Assembly: GCA_030606215.1 (NCBI GenBank)
Contig: JAUWGW010000004.1
Span: forward strand, 1-64,000
DNA: 64,000 nucleotides
Direction of reading: 5' to 3'
DNA from: a bacterium
Lineage (GTDB): Bacteria > NPL-UPA2 > JAUVJM01
In this document: positions 1-8,898 of the stretch, one piece after another
How positions within the stretch are numbered: position 1 is the first letter of the stretch
Layout: every line of letters starts with the position of its first letter
The notes under the pieces: generated by a model
Told to the model about the DNA's origin: nothing
Seen by the model: only the letters and a program-made list of their open reading frames with translations
Database searches by the model: none
Position numbers and translations under genes: made by a program

Positions 1-192
1 GACGCATTTGAAATCCTTATAGGAAATGAAGGGTATATTTTATTAAAGCACACGACAAATATTACCAGCAGAGAATTATGGATTTATCAAAATCCCAACG
101 TTTTAAAGCGCATACAAAAGGGATTGCTGGACGCTCAAGAAGGAAAGATTAAAGAAGTCAAAAACCTAAAAAAATTCCTTAAAAATTTATGA
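1..192 (+). CDS. Antitoxin-like protein, 5'-truncated by window edge
   Basis: Frame 1 is open from the first base to a TGA at 190-192 (63 codons visible), so the start lies outside the window. The visible tail is charged and Lys-rich and contains a stretch reading ELWIYQNPNVLKRIQKGLLD, which resembles the C-terminal toxin-binding tails of RelB/Phd-type antitoxins. It overlaps the next gene by ATGA, the usual translational coupling of an antitoxin with its toxin. Expected role: binds and neutralises the toxin and represses the pair's promoter. The DNA-binding part is not visible, so the family assignment rests mostly on context. Confidence 0.6.
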   Translation, partial: DAFEILIGNEGYILLKHTTNITSRELWIYQNPNVLKRIQKGLLDAQEGKIKEVKNLKKFLKNL

Positions 193-485
193 AGTTTATA
201 TTGGGTTTCGCCAAGACCGCAGAAGAAGATTTAGAAAGGTTGAAAAAAGATAGCGGTTTAAAAAAACAATACAAGGCTGTCACAAAAGCTTTAGAATTAT
301 TGCAGCAAAACCCAAAGCACCCGAGTTTACAGACACACCTCTACCGCTCACTGAAAGGCCCCAACAGCGAAAAAGTTTTTGAAGCATATGCTGAACAACA
401 AACACCATCTGCTTATAGAATTTTTTTCTACTATAGTTCCACAAAAGGCAAAATCATAATCTTAACAATTATCCCGCATCCCTGA
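189..485 (+). CDS. RelE/ParE-family toxin
   Basis: A 98-residue protein with the size and layout of RelE/ParE toxins: two N-terminal helices (about residues 8-45), then a beta-sheet core ending in FEAYAEQQTPSAYRIFFYY and a final strand IIILTIIPHP. The SAYRIFF strand and the closing PHP are typical of one ParE-like group. Such toxins act as ribosome-dependent mRNA nucleases or gyrase poisons; the sequence does not say which. The start codon overlaps the upstream stop as ATGA, so the two genes form a standard antitoxin-toxin pair. No other mobile-element gene is visible nearby. Confidence 0.75.
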   Translation: MKFILGFAKTAEEDLERLKKDSGLKKQYKAVTKALELLQQNPKHPSLQTHLYRSLKGPNSEKVFEAYAEQQTPSAYRIFFYYSSTKGKIIILTIIPHP

Positions 486-501
486 ATATAAAACGTAAAT
501 A

Positions 502-2025
502 ATGATCTTCAGAGAATCTCTAATTTGTTTTATCATTGTAATAGTTTCATTTACCTTCGTTGTCAGGACTCTCAACGGACCAGGTCTAACCTGGGATGAA
601 GCTAATTTTATTCCATCCAGTATAAGTTATTTGAACTGGTTTCAAACCTTAAAAGACGATATCAAGCAAGGGAATCTCCGCCATGCGCTTTCAAAAGACA
701 CAATCACAAATTACTGGCGCGCAACTGCCGAGCATCCTCCACTTGCCAAATTGCTCGCCGCTTCCACAATACTTATATTCCACAAGTTCACTGACATCAT
801 TTTTGCCGCAAGAATATCAACTGCTTTCATTTTCTCTATGCTAATTCTTCTTGTCTATAAGTTTGTAGGCAGAGCATACGGTAGATATGCCGGATATTTT
901 TCTGCCATTTCCCTTTTCATAATGCCGCGCATCTTCGGCCATGCACATCTTGCTTCTCTTGATATCTGCATAAGTTTTATGTGGCTTCTGACAGTATTCT
1001 CTTTCATAAAAGGTATTCACAACTGGAAATGGAGCATAATAACAGGTGTCGTGTATGGTCTTGCTCTTGCAACCAAACTGAATGCACTTTTTCTGCCGAT
1101 TCCAATTCTCATCTGGGCTCATCTATATCACCGGAAAGAATATTCACGCAATGTAATAGCTATGTTATTCATTTCTCCTCTGGTTCTCATCTCAATCTGG
1201 CCCTGGCTCTGGCCTGAACCATTTCCGCGCATTGTCCATTATCTTGCTTCAAAGATTGAACGCATTTCTATCCCAACTTATTACTTAGGAACTGCATATA
1301 AAGAAGCAACAGCGCCGTGGCACTACCCGATAGTGATGACAGCTGCAACTTTACCCCCCGTTGTGTTTATACTAACAATATTGGGAATTATAAGGATTGC
1401 GAAAACTAAATTCGTGGATTCCACAGCGACTCTTATCCTCCTTAATATTATTGCCTGTATCGGCATAATGGTATTACCCCGGGCGCAGAAATATGACGGT
1501 GTGCGCCTTTTCCTTCCGGCTTTCCCATTTATCGCATCCCTTGCCGGTATAACTCTTGCCCGAATCCTCCAAGGAAAACGATTTATGCTCCTACTCGGTT
1601 TCTTATTACTTGCAGCAGGTGCCCTGCCCCTGATTAATATCCACCCGTATTACCTCTCATATTACAATATTTTCGTTGGAGGAGTTAACGGGGGAAACAA
1701 ACTCGGATTTGAAACTACCTACTGGGGAGATACCTGTACTGATGACGTGTTGAATTATCTGAATGAAAATGTTAAACAGAATGCAAAGATTGCCTTTTAT
1801 CCTGCAGGATGTAATGTAGTACCTTTATACCATGGTACTGGAAGACTCCGTAAAGACATTAAGCCTGCTCCACTTGAAGAGTGGGAAACACTTGACTATC
1901 TCGTTCTCAACTGCAGGCAGGGATTTTTTGATGAAAAATTATGGCAGATTTATAAAAGAGAAAAGTATGAATACGCAGCAATATTCCAGGATGTACTACT
2001 AACGGCCGTTTATAAGATAAAATAA
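502..2025 (+). CDS. GT-C membrane glycosyltransferase (PMT/ArnT-like, GT39 type)
   Basis: A 507-residue polytopic protein with about ten hydrophobic segments. The first periplasmic loop carries TWDEANF (about residues 30-36), matching the catalytic acidic pair of PMT/ArnT-type GT-C enzymes, which transfer a sugar from a polyprenyl-phosphate donor to protein or lipid outside the inner membrane. The last ~100 residues form a soluble domain. The acceptor cannot be read from sequence. The gene stands alone, with no clear Shine-Dalgarno before its ATG. Its 3' end overlaps the 3' end of the convergent 6S RNA by two bases. Confidence 0.75.
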   Translation: MIFRESLICFIIVIVSFTFVVRTLNGPGLTWDEANFIPSSISYLNWFQTLKDDIKQGNLRHALSKDTITNYWRATAEHPPLAKLLAASTILIFHKFTDIIFAARISTAFIFSMLILLVYKFVGRAYGRYAGYFSAISLFIMPRIFGHAHLASLDICISFMWLLTVFSFIKGIHNWKWSIITGVVYGLALATKLNALFLPIPILIWAHLYHRKEYSRNVIAMLFISPLVLISIWPWLWPEPFPRIVHYLASKIERISIPTYYLGTAYKEATAPWHYPIVMTAATLPPVVFILTILGIIRIAKTKFVDSTATLILLNIIACIGIMVLPRAQKYDGVRLFLPAFPFIASLAGITLARILQGKRFMLLLGFLLLAAGALPLINIHPYYLSYYNIFVGGVNGGNKLGFETTYWGDTCTDDVLNYLNENVKQNAKIAFYPAGCNVVPLYHGTGRLRKDIKPAPLEEWETLDYLVLNCRQGFFDEKLWQIYKREKYEYAAIFQDVLLTAVYKIK

Positions 2026-2215
2026 AATTCCCCGCTGATTGCCGTGTGAGATGGGTATTCTGAACCTGTTGTACAGGTGGGTGCCCTCTCAGATACTTCC
2101 TGTTTCCCTTATTAAGGGCATGCATTCCATACCTGAAGTCAGGCTCCCTTCAAGTTCAGATTGGCTCAAGAATCTTTCCACCCCAGCACAAACAAAGCAG
2201 GGAATTTTTCTCGCC
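2024..2215 (-). ncRNA. ssrS: 6S RNA
   Basis: The minus-strand transcript can close with a 13-bp stem: AAAATTCCCTGCT at 2197-2209 pairs with AGCGGGGAATTTT at 2024-2036 (one G-U). Near the 3' end, CACCCACCTG and CAGGTTCAG form the hairpin I associate with 6S RNAs. The length of about 190 nt is normal for the family. It lies directly downstream of zapA on the same strand, as ssrS does in many proteobacteria, and has its own promoter. 6S RNA mimics an open promoter and sequesters the housekeeping RNA polymerase holoenzyme. Ends are estimated from the stem and promoter. Confidence 0.85.
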
Positions 2216-2221
2216 ATACAA

Positions 2222-2250
2222 AGATTAGCACATCTACCAATCCTTTGCAA
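2222..2250 (-). promoter_or_regulatory. sigma70-type promoter of the 6S RNA gene
   Basis: On the minus strand, TTGCAA (2245-2250) is followed after 17 nt by TAATCT (2222-2227). The expected start is about base 2215, just before the closing stem of the 6S RNA. It lies between zapA and ssrS, so the RNA can be made independently of the upstream operon. Confidence 0.7.
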
Positions 2251-2270
2251 GAGTTTTTTTGAAGCCATAT

Positions 2271-2561
2271 CTACCTGAGGGCAGATTCAATCATTTCCGT
2301 CATTTCCGTTAACTTCCCGCGAACAAGCTTTTCCTTTTCTTCATTCACCTTCCTCGCTCTGAAAAGTTCCTCGCAGATTCGTAAGGCGGCAAGAACCGCA
2401 ACTCTATCTATTGAAAGAAGAGAAGATTTTTCTATAATAGCGCGCATTTTCTCATCCACAAATCCGGCTACTTTCTCATAATATAAATCTTCCTCCCCTT
2501 TCTTCTTGATCGCATATTCGCATCCAAGTATTTTCACCTTAACAACCTCAACCTTCTTCAT
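2271..2561 (-). CDS. zapA: Cell division protein ZapA
   Basis: A 96-residue protein with the ZapA layout: a short N-terminal beta-region (KVEVVKVKILGCEYAI), then a long helix expected to form a dimeric coiled coil. ZapA binds and bundles FtsZ filaments at the division ring. It overlaps the upstream small coiled-coil gene by 14 nt and is the last protein gene of the thrS-to-zapA block; the 6S RNA follows. The conserved helix segment LSIDRVAVLAALRICEEL fits the family. Confidence 0.85.
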   Translation of the reverse strand: MKKVEVVKVKILGCEYAIKKKGEEDLYYEKVAGFVDEKMRAIIEKSSLLSIDRVAVLAALRICEELFRARKVNEEKEKLVRGKLTEMTEMIESALR

Positions 2562-2730
2562 CGCTGAGTTCCTCTATCCGCCCGAGTAAATTTTTAAGCC
2601 GCTTCTCAATTTCAATTTTCTTCTGCTGCCATTTTTTTTCTTTCTTCTTCAATTCCATAACCACAGCTACAGCTTTTTCAACTTCTTTCTCAAGAGCCTT
2701 AATGGATTTATCAACCGCTTGCCTTGTCAC
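2548..2730 (-). CDS. Small coiled-coil protein, possibly ZapB-like
   Basis: A 60-residue, almost wholly helical protein rich in Lys and Glu, with heptad-like spacing through most of its length. The start is a GTG overlapping the pheT stop (GTGA). It sits between pheT and zapA and overlaps zapA by 14 nt, so it is probably translated as part of the operon. Small coiled-coil partners of ZapA (ZapB) are known in other bacteria, but sequence this short and repetitive cannot prove orthology. Function: unknown, with a division role suggested by position only. Confidence 0.6.
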   Translation of the reverse strand: MTRQAVDKSIKALEKEVEKAVAVVMELKKKEKKWQQKKIEIEKRLKNLLGRIEELSDEEG

Positions 2731-4718
2731 TTCCGCCGTATGTATCCATTGAATTGAGATGTGAGTTTCCGAGATATTCTCTCATGCAGCTCATTCACCT
2801 CATCATCTTTTAATGTTCTATCACTTAACCGGTATGTAATTGAGAAAGCCATACTTTTACGCCCTTCTCCAATTTGCTCTCCACGATAGATATCAAATAA
2901 CTCTACTTTATCTACAATGCCCTCTCCCTCACCCATAATGACAGACATTAAATCAGCGCACCTTATCTCTTCATTCACAACAATGGCAATATCCCTGAAA
3001 CTCGCAGGGTACTTTGGGAGAGGAGTGAATTTTACATCAACTCTTGCGTGATTTGTTAGATTGAGAAAATTTAACTCAAAAATATATGTCTCATCAACAT
3101 CAAATTCCTCCCTGAGTTTATCACATACTTTCCCTATCACACCCAGCTCGGACCCTCTAATATTCACCATTGCAGATTCGTGAGAGTCGAGAAATTTGCC
3201 GCCATATGGAACAAGAGACCAGTCAGAAATCCCAAGTCCTGCGAACAGGTTTTCCATTACTCCTTTCAAGTCACAAAAATCTGCCTGAGAACCCATTATT
3301 GCCGCTCCAATAGATAATCTCTCCATGTCCTCAGGCTCATACACATTACCAAGCTCAAAAATCCTCACATTCCTCACACCCCTGGTTATATTGACACTTA
3401 ATGTCTTCAACAAACCGGGGATAAGAGTCGGCCGCAATATTGTCTGCTCTTCACTCAATGGATTCATAACTTTTATCACGGGGTAGTCAAAATTTCTGAC
3501 CCATTTCTCATTGACAAGACTATGATTAATCACTTCGGTCAATCCACAGCCAGTAAGTATTGTGCGCGTAGTTTTCGCTATTTTCGTAAGCCTATCCTCA
3601 CTGCCCGGAGGAATTCTGCCTGCAGGAATAGTTGATTGGATTCTGTCATATCCATAGAGCCTCGCAACCTCTTCTATCAAATCAATTTCTCTTTCAACAT
3701 CCCTCCTGAAACCTGGAACGGAAACCGCAAATTTCCTATCCTGCCGGCGGACTTCAAACCCGAGACTGCCAAGCTTCTTCTCAACAGTATTTGAAGACAG
3801 TTTAACTCCGAGAATCTGATTTAATCTCGAGAGGCGAAGATAAACTTTTCTCCCCCCTGCTTTCTCCGGGAAATAATCAATTATACCTTTTGCTATTTTA
3901 CCTCCGGCTATTTCCTGAATAAGGCGAGCCGCCCTGTTAATAGCAGGAATGGTACACTCAATATCCGCCTTCCTTTGAAATCTATAGGAACTTTCTGTCT
4001 CAAGCTGGAGCTTCTTTGAAGTTTTCCTTACGCTAAACGGGTCAAAGCAGGCACTTTCAAGAAGGATAGTTTTAGTTCCCTCCGTAACCTCTGATTGGGA
4101 ACCGCCCATTATGCCGGCTATAGCCGCAGGCATCTTCTCATCAGCAATGATGAGCATTGACGGGTGTAAACTCCTTTCTATCCCATCAATGGTTACTATT
4201 TTCTCGCCTTCCCCAGCACATCGGACAATAATCTCCCCTCCCCGAAGCTTCTCCCGGTCAAAAGCATGCAGTGGATGACCCATTTCCATAAGAACATAAT
4301 TTGTAATATCCACAACATTATTTACAGAACGAATCCCAACTGCAGTAAGTTTCTCCCTCAGGAATGCCGGGGAAGGTTCAACATTAACATCAGCAATCAC
4401 CCGTGCACAGTAACGGGAACATAACTTAGAGTTTACTTCCACTGAGATGGATCTTCTGACATCACCGCCATTTTCATTCAAAGTTAGTTCCGGAAACCTC
4501 AACTGCTTGGCGGTAAGTGCGGATATCTCTCTTGCTAATCCAAGCACAGAAAGGCAATCAGGTCTATTTGCAGTCACCTCAACATCAATTACGTGATGTT
4601 TACCTGCTCTCCCCTCGGAAGAAGCCTCAAACCCGAGCATTGTAAGTTTCTCAGCAAGTTCCTCAGGCGAAAACTTCACATCCACATATTCTCTTAACCA
4701 CTCATAACTAATTTTCAT
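2727..4718 (-). CDS. pheT: Phenylalanine-tRNA ligase beta subunit, short form
   Basis: The 663-residue beta subunit of the (alpha-beta)2 enzyme that charges tRNA-Phe. Visible parts: N-terminal MKISYEWLREYVDV, the B3/B4 editing region with NNVVDITNYVLMEMGHPLHAFD, the B5 and catalytic-like domains, and a C-terminal anticodon-binding FDX-ACB domain ending YRLSDRTLKDDEVNELH. It is more than 100 residues shorter than the common bacterial form: the text runs from MLGFEASSEG straight into VIDVEVTANRPDCL, where most homologues carry an OB-fold tRNA-binding insert. It starts directly after the pheS stop with no gap. Confidence 0.93.
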   Translation of the reverse strand: MKISYEWLREYVDVKFSPEELAEKLTMLGFEASSEGRAGKHHVIDVEVTANRPDCLSVLGLAREISALTAKQLRFPELTLNENGGDVRRSISVEVNSKLCSRYCARVIADVNVEPSPAFLREKLTAVGIRSVNNVVDITNYVLMEMGHPLHAFDREKLRGGEIIVRCAGEGEKIVTIDGIERSLHPSMLIIADEKMPAAIAGIMGGSQSEVTEGTKTILLESACFDPFSVRKTSKKLQLETESSYRFQRKADIECTIPAINRAARLIQEIAGGKIAKGIIDYFPEKAGGRKVYLRLSRLNQILGVKLSSNTVEKKLGSLGFEVRRQDRKFAVSVPGFRRDVEREIDLIEEVARLYGYDRIQSTIPAGRIPPGSEDRLTKIAKTTRTILTGCGLTEVINHSLVNEKWVRNFDYPVIKVMNPLSEEQTILRPTLIPGLLKTLSVNITRGVRNVRIFELGNVYEPEDMERLSIGAAIMGSQADFCDLKGVMENLFAGLGISDWSLVPYGGKFLDSHESAMVNIRGSELGVIGKVCDKLREEFDVDETYIFELNFLNLTNHARVDVKFTPLPKYPASFRDIAIVVNEEIRCADLMSVIMGEGEGIVDKVELFDIYRGEQIGEGRKSMAFSITYRLSDRTLKDDEVNELHERISRKLTSQFNGYIRRK

Positions 4719-5738
4719 TTAAAACTGGGATAGGAAGCGTATATCATTTTCAAGAAAGAGCCGTATATCATTGATACCATATTTGAGCATAGCAATTCTT
4801 TCAATACCCATGCCGAAAGCAAAACCGGTATACTTTTCCGAATCATAGTTGACCTTCCTGAAAACTTCAGGGTCAACCATCCCCGCTCCAAGAATCTCTA
4901 TCCATCCGCTTCCACCGCACGAAGAGCAGCCCTCACCTCCACACATAATACAGGAGATTGCGGCGTCAGCACTCGGTTCAGTGAACGGGAAAAAATCCGG
5001 ACGGAACCTCATTCTGACCTCACTGCCAAACATACGCTTAACAAACACTTCCAGCACTCCTTTTAAATCTCCAAAAGTCACTCTTTTATCAACAAGAAGC
5101 CCTTCAACCTGGTGAAACATTGATGTGTGGGATGCATCTGCGGCATCCCTGCGGAAACATTTCCCGGTAGCAATTATCCGGATTGGCGGTTTTTCTTTCT
5201 CCATAACTCTTATCTGCACGGGGGAAGTCTGCGTTCTCAGGAGAATCCCCTTACCAATATAGAATGAGTCCTGTTCATCTCTCGCCGGATGGTTTTCAAT
5301 CATACTCAGGGCATCAAAATTATAATATTCTGTCTCAATTTCAGGTCCAAAAACACATTTAAACCCGAGCTCTCCGAATATTTCCTCAATGTGCTGAATT
5401 GTCCGGGTTATCGGGTGGAGTTTACCGAGTGTTCTTTTTTTCCCCGGAAGAGTAACGTCAAAGAAAGGTCTCTTCCCTTCACCGCGCTGAGACCGCTTTA
5501 GTCCCTCAAGCTTCCTCGCAAACTCACTGGAAAGAAGTGCTTTGAGCTCATTCGCCGCTTTACCGATAACCGGTTTTTCCTCAGGAGATGCGGTTTTCAA
5601 GAGCTTCATCTGTTGGGCTAAAATCCCTTTTCGTCCCAGGAACTTATTCCGCACATCCTCAAGTTGACTGATATTCTTTGACTTCTCAAGCTCTTCTAAT
5701 GCCTGCTCGCGTACTTCTTCAAGTCTTGCCCGCACCAA
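4719..5738 (-). CDS. pheS: Phenylalanine-tRNA ligase alpha subunit
   Basis: The 339-residue catalytic alpha subunit, class II. An N-terminal coiled-coil arm (about 1-85) is followed by the catalytic core with [25 protein letters not shown] and the motif-3 segment [19 protein letters not shown] cysteine cluster [12 protein letters not shown] near residue 265 is common in the family. The gene overlaps the 3' end of rplT by 20 nt and abuts pheT, so the two subunits should be made from one message. Confidence 0.95.
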   Translation of the reverse strand: MVRARLEEVREQALEELEKSKNISQLEDVRNKFLGRKGILAQQMKLLKTASPEEKPVIGKAANELKALLSSEFARKLEGLKRSQRGEGKRPFFDVTLPGKKRTLGKLHPITRTIQHIEEIFGELGFKCVFGPEIETEYYNFDALSMIENHPARDEQDSFYIGKGILLRTQTSPVQIRVMEKEKPPIRIIATGKCFRRDAADASHTSMFHQVEGLLVDKRVTFGDLKGVLEVFVKRMFGSEVRMRFRPDFFPFTEPSADAAISCIMCGGEGCSSCGGSGWIEILGAGMVDPEVFRKVNYDSEKYTGFAFGMGIERIAMLKYGINDIRLFLENDIRFLSQF

Positions 5739-6087
5739 GCTTCTCCTTGCTCAGTTCAACTAACTGCTGAAAAGCCGAAGCATCGCTAACTGCCATCTCA
5801 GCAAGTATTTTCCTGTCAAGCTCAACCTCCGCTTTCCGCAAACCCGCAATAAAATCTCTGTAAGAAACGCCGTTATTACGAGCTTCTGCGTTTATTCTTG
5901 TTATCCATAAGCTCCTGAAATCTCTTTTCTTGACTCTCCTATCACGGAAAGCGTACACCATCCCGCGCTCCACCGCCTCTCTTGCCGTTCGGTAGAGTCT
6001 GCTTCTGCCGCCGCGATAACCTTTAGCAAGTTTAAGAACCTTCTTATGTCTTCTCCTCGCCACTACACTGCTCTTCACCCGTCCCAT
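5719..6087 (-). CDS. rplT: 50S ribosomal protein L20
   Basis: A 122-residue basic ribosomal protein beginning [21 protein letters not shown], needed early in 50S assembly. The frame stays open upstream to 6204, but that extension (FLRKQESI..., LDARFHGHD) is translation of a palindromic repeat. The ATG at 6087 has GGAGGAAGATA in front of it, so it is the real start. It lies in the infC-rpmI-rplT order, where L20 usually represses its own operon by binding a leader structure; no such leader was confirmed here. Confidence 0.95.
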   Translation of the reverse strand: MGRVKSSVVARRRHKKVLKLAKGYRGGRSRLYRTAREAVERGMVYAFRDRRVKKRDFRSLWITRINAEARNNGVSYRDFIAGLRKAEVELDRKILAEMAVSDASAFQQLVELSKEKLGAGKT

Positions 6088-6127
6088 TATCTTCCTCCAT
6101 AACTCACTGCTGTCCAAATTAGCAGAA

Positions 6128-6202
6128 GTGTCATGCCCGTGAAAACGGGCATCCAGATGTCTTCCGACGAAAAAGATGGATTCCTGCTTTCGCAGGAATG
6201 AC
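6128..6202. repeat. Pair of REP-like palindromes (family A) between rpmI and rplT
   Basis: The segment reads GTCATGCCCGTGAAAACGGG ... and closes with ... TCCTGCTTTCGCAGGAATGAC. Each half can form a hairpin (GCCCGTgaaaACGGGC and TTCCTGCtttcGCAGGAA), and the two halves face each other. Read on the minus strand it adds a false N-terminal extension to rplT. Related GC-rich palindromes occur at 44836-44869 inside alr and 50008-50067 inside ychF. Confidence 0.8.
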
Positions 6203-6286
6203 AAACCACAAAAAGGAAATTCTTACATAACCTTGACATCGACATCAGGAGATGTCTCCCACATTAATTTTGCATTTTGCATTTTT

Positions 6287-6490
6287 TCAGCTGTACGGTA
6301 TGAGCTTCTTCAGCATCTTCCTGCCAGAACCGGCTACTGATACCTCCTGCTTCAGCGAGCGTTTACGTTTACGGCTCTTTTTTGTGAGAATATGACCTGC
6401 GCCAGCTTTCCTACGGGAAATTTTTCCCGACTTCGCCATACGGAACCTCTTAGCGGCTCCCCTCTTTGTTTTCATCTTCAATTTCGCCAT
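6287..6490 (-). CDS. rpmI: 50S ribosomal protein L35
   Basis: A 67-residue, very basic protein starting [18 protein letters not shown] and containing [16 protein letters not shown], the L35 pattern. The ATG at 6490 is chosen over a TTG two codons upstream because AAGAGGG lies about 8 nt before the ATG but only 1 nt before the TTG. It sits between infC and rplT as usual. The 93 nt separating it from infC hold no gene; a short AGGTC/GACCT pairing is the only structure I see there. Confidence 0.93.
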   Translation of the reverse strand: MAKLKMKTKRGAAKRFRMAKSGKISRRKAGAGHILTKKSRKRKRSLKQEVSVAGSGRKMLKKLIPYS

Positions 6491-6583
6491 AATCAAACCC
6501 TCTTAGTGTGGGAAAGGTCTCCAGATCTTGACCTAAAATTAATCTCCAGGGGTTCGCAATGACACAGGGTCTGTTGTAGTCCG

Positions 6584-7090
6584 TTATTTAGGACTCAGGA
6601 CCATTGTCATATATCTTCCTTCTACCCTCGGCCCCTGCTCAATCTTTGAAATGGATTCCACATCATGAGCAAGTTTCTCAAGCACACTTCTGCCAATATC
6701 ACGACGGCCCAGTTCTCTCCCGCGAAACATAATTGTGACTTTCACCTTATCGCCCTTCCCAAAAAATTTTTCCGCCTGCCGTAGCTTCACCTGATAATCA
6801 TGTTCTCCAATTGAAGGACGCATCCTTATTTCCTTCACTTCCATAGTCCTGTGTTTTTTTCGCGTCTCTCGGTCGCGTTTGCTCTGCTGATACATATACT
6901 TTCCATAATCCATTATCCTGCAAACAGGTGGAGAGGCTTGAGATGCAACTTCTACCAGGTCAAGCTTGTTTTCCCCTGCGGTTCTCAAAGCTTCAGCAAT
7001 TGGCACTATGCCAGCCTGATTTCCTTCCTTGTCAATAAGGCGGACTTCCTTTACCCGAATAGCCTCGTTAATTCTCGCTTCTTTTACTAT
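6584..7090 (-). CDS. infC: Translation initiation factor IF-3, non-canonical start codon
   Basis: IF-3 of about 168 residues, which controls start-codon fidelity and keeps ribosomal subunits apart. The N-domain runs from ARINEAIRVKEVRLIDKEGN, followed by a linker (KHRTMEVKEIRMRP) and the C-domain ending EGRYMTMVLSPK. No ATG, GTG or TTG precedes the conserved N-terminus: the in-frame codons after a TGA are TGT CTG ATA GTA AAA GAA. A strong Shine-Dalgarno (AAGGGGGTGAT) places initiation at ATA (7088-7090), or possibly CTG (7091-7093). Rare start codons on infC are the basis of its autoregulation in other bacteria. Confidence 0.93.
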   Translation of the reverse strand: MVKEARINEAIRVKEVRLIDKEGNQAGIVPIAEALRTAGENKLDLVEVASQASPPVCRIMDYGKYMYQQSKRDRETRKKHRTMEVKEIRMRPSIGEHDYQVKLRQAEKFFGKGDKVKVTIMFRGRELGRRDIGRSVLEKLAHDVESISKIEQGPRVEGRYMTMVLSPK

Positions 7091-7142
7091 CAGACATCAC
7101 CCCCTTATATAATACAGTGGTAGTCAAACTTTGGTAGTAAAT

Positions 7143-8879
7143 TTACGCTTTGTTCTCAATTTCACTTTGCAGTTTTTGAAGAAACTCCTCAAGATTTATT
7201 CTTCCCAGCTCACCCTTAAGATGAGAACGAACTGATACAGTGTCAGAGATCTCCTCCTTCTCTCCAACAACCACAATATAGGGCACCTTTTCCATCTCAG
7301 CCTCTCTCACTTTCAAACCAATCTTTTCTGCCCGGTCATCAAGTTCAACACGGAGCCCCGCATCTCGCATCCTAAGATAAATCTCTCTGGCATACTGCGC
7401 ATATTTCTTACTGATTGTTAGAATCTTTACCTGAACAGGCGCCAGCCATACAGGAAATGCCCCTCCGTAATGCTCTATGAGAATTCCTACGAACCTTTCC
7501 ATTGAACCGAGAACTGTCCTGTGAATCATTACTACAGGATGTGGTTTCCCATCAGCACCTGTATAGTTCACACCAAACCTGCCTGGCAGATTGAAATCAA
7601 ACTGTATTGTTGGTCCCTGCCATCCCTGTCCCAACGCCCCTAAAAGTTTTATATCAATTTTCGGTCCATAGAATACCGCTTCACCTTCAACACGCCTGTA
7701 TGTAAAATTTCTCGCTTCAATCGCTTTTAAAAGATTTTCCTCAGCATTCTGCCACTGCGCATCACTACCTGCAAATTTAGTTGTATCTTTACCGCGAACA
7801 CTCAGGTCAATTTCATAATCTGTAAAACCAAAACTTTTCAACATGAAAGCCGCAAGGTCCAGAACAGCAACAAGTTCATCAAGTACCTGTTCAGGTGCGC
7901 AGAAAATATGCGCATCATCCTGAGTAAAACCTCGCACGCGGAACATCCCGTGAAGGACACCTGTCCGCTCCTGCCTGTAGACTGTGCCAAGTTCGGCATA
8001 CCTGATAGGAAGTTCCCTGTAACTGTGTCTCTGCCTCTGATAAATGAGAATATGACCAGGGCAGTTCATCGGTTTTAGAACATATTCTCCATTACTGGTG
8101 TTAAGGAAATACATATTCTCACGGTAGAATTCGTAATGCCCTGAAACCTGCCAGAGATTACCCCTTGCAATGTGCGGGACCGAAACAAGCTCATACCCGC
8201 GTTTGATATGTTCAGCCTTCCAGAAATCTTCGATGACAGAGCGGACAGCCATTCCCTTAGGATGCCAGTAAACAAGCCCTGCGCCCGCTTCTTCGTGGAA
8301 GCTGAACAGGTCCAGTTCCCGCCCTAATTTCCTGTGGTCACGCTTTTTTGCCTCTTCAACAGCTTCCAGGAACCGCTCAAGTTCATCCTGTCCAGCAAAG
8401 GCTGTCCCATATATTCGCTGAAGACTCTCTCTCTTCTCATCTCCACGCCAGTAGCTAGAAGCCACGCTTAACAGTTTAAAAGCTTTTAACTCACCTGTCC
8501 TTTTTAGATGCGGTCCCCTGCATAAATCTATAAAATTTCCCTGCTGGAAAAGAGTGACTTTGTCGTCCTCTATCTCACCAAGTAATTCTATTTTATAATT
8601 TTCCCCGAGGTCTTTAAAAATTTTGAGCGCCTCCTCCTTTGTAACCGCCTGCCTTTTGAAAGGCAGGTCTTCCGCAGCAATCTCTCTCATTTTATTTTCA
8701 ATAAGCTCAAGGTTATCTTGAGTAAAAGGCGTCTTAACTGCAAAATCATAGTAAAAACCGTCAGCTGTCGCAGGACCAATACCAAGTCTAACTTCTGGGA
8801 AAAGGTCCTTAACAGCCTGTGCAAGCACATGAGAAGCGCTGTGACGAAGGATACTCAACTGGTCAGAATCTTGTTCCAT
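7143..8879 (-). CDS. thrS: Threonine-tRNA ligase lacking the N-terminal TGS domain
   Basis: A 578-residue class II enzyme that charges tRNA-Thr. It begins MEQDSDQLSILRHSASHVLAQA, which is the start of the N2 editing domain, so the ~60-residue TGS domain of the E. coli-type enzyme is absent. The zinc ligands are present (Cys in KPMNCPGH, His in DDAHIFC, His in MIHRTVLGSMERF), as are the class II motifs and a C-terminal anticodon-binding domain. The open frame upstream to 8984 is only translated tRNA-Val sequence. It is preceded by three tRNA genes and followed by infC. Confidence 0.93.
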   Translation of the reverse strand: MEQDSDQLSILRHSASHVLAQAVKDLFPEVRLGIGPATADGFYYDFAVKTPFTQDNLELIENKMREIAAEDLPFKRQAVTKEEALKIFKDLGENYKIELLGEIEDDKVTLFQQGNFIDLCRGPHLKRTGELKAFKLLSVASSYWRGDEKRESLQRIYGTAFAGQDELERFLEAVEEAKKRDHRKLGRELDLFSFHEEAGAGLVYWHPKGMAVRSVIEDFWKAEHIKRGYELVSVPHIARGNLWQVSGHYEFYRENMYFLNTSNGEYVLKPMNCPGHILIYQRQRHSYRELPIRYAELGTVYRQERTGVLHGMFRVRGFTQDDAHIFCAPEQVLDELVAVLDLAAFMLKSFGFTDYEIDLSVRGKDTTKFAGSDAQWQNAEENLLKAIEARNFTYRRVEGEAVFYGPKIDIKLLGALGQGWQGPTIQFDFNLPGRFGVNYTGADGKPHPVVMIHRTVLGSMERFVGILIEHYGGAFPVWLAPVQVKILTISKKYAQYAREIYLRMRDAGLRVELDDRAEKIGLKVREAEMEKVPYIVVVGEKEEISDTVSVRSHLKGELGRINLEEFLQKLQSEIENKA

Positions 8880-8898
8880 AACTAAACACCATATTTGA

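Noticed and set aside
6088..6204. N-terminal extension of L20 (FLRKQESI... in frame)
   Set aside because: It is translation of a palindromic repeat; the ATG at 6087 has a good ribosome site and matches the family start.
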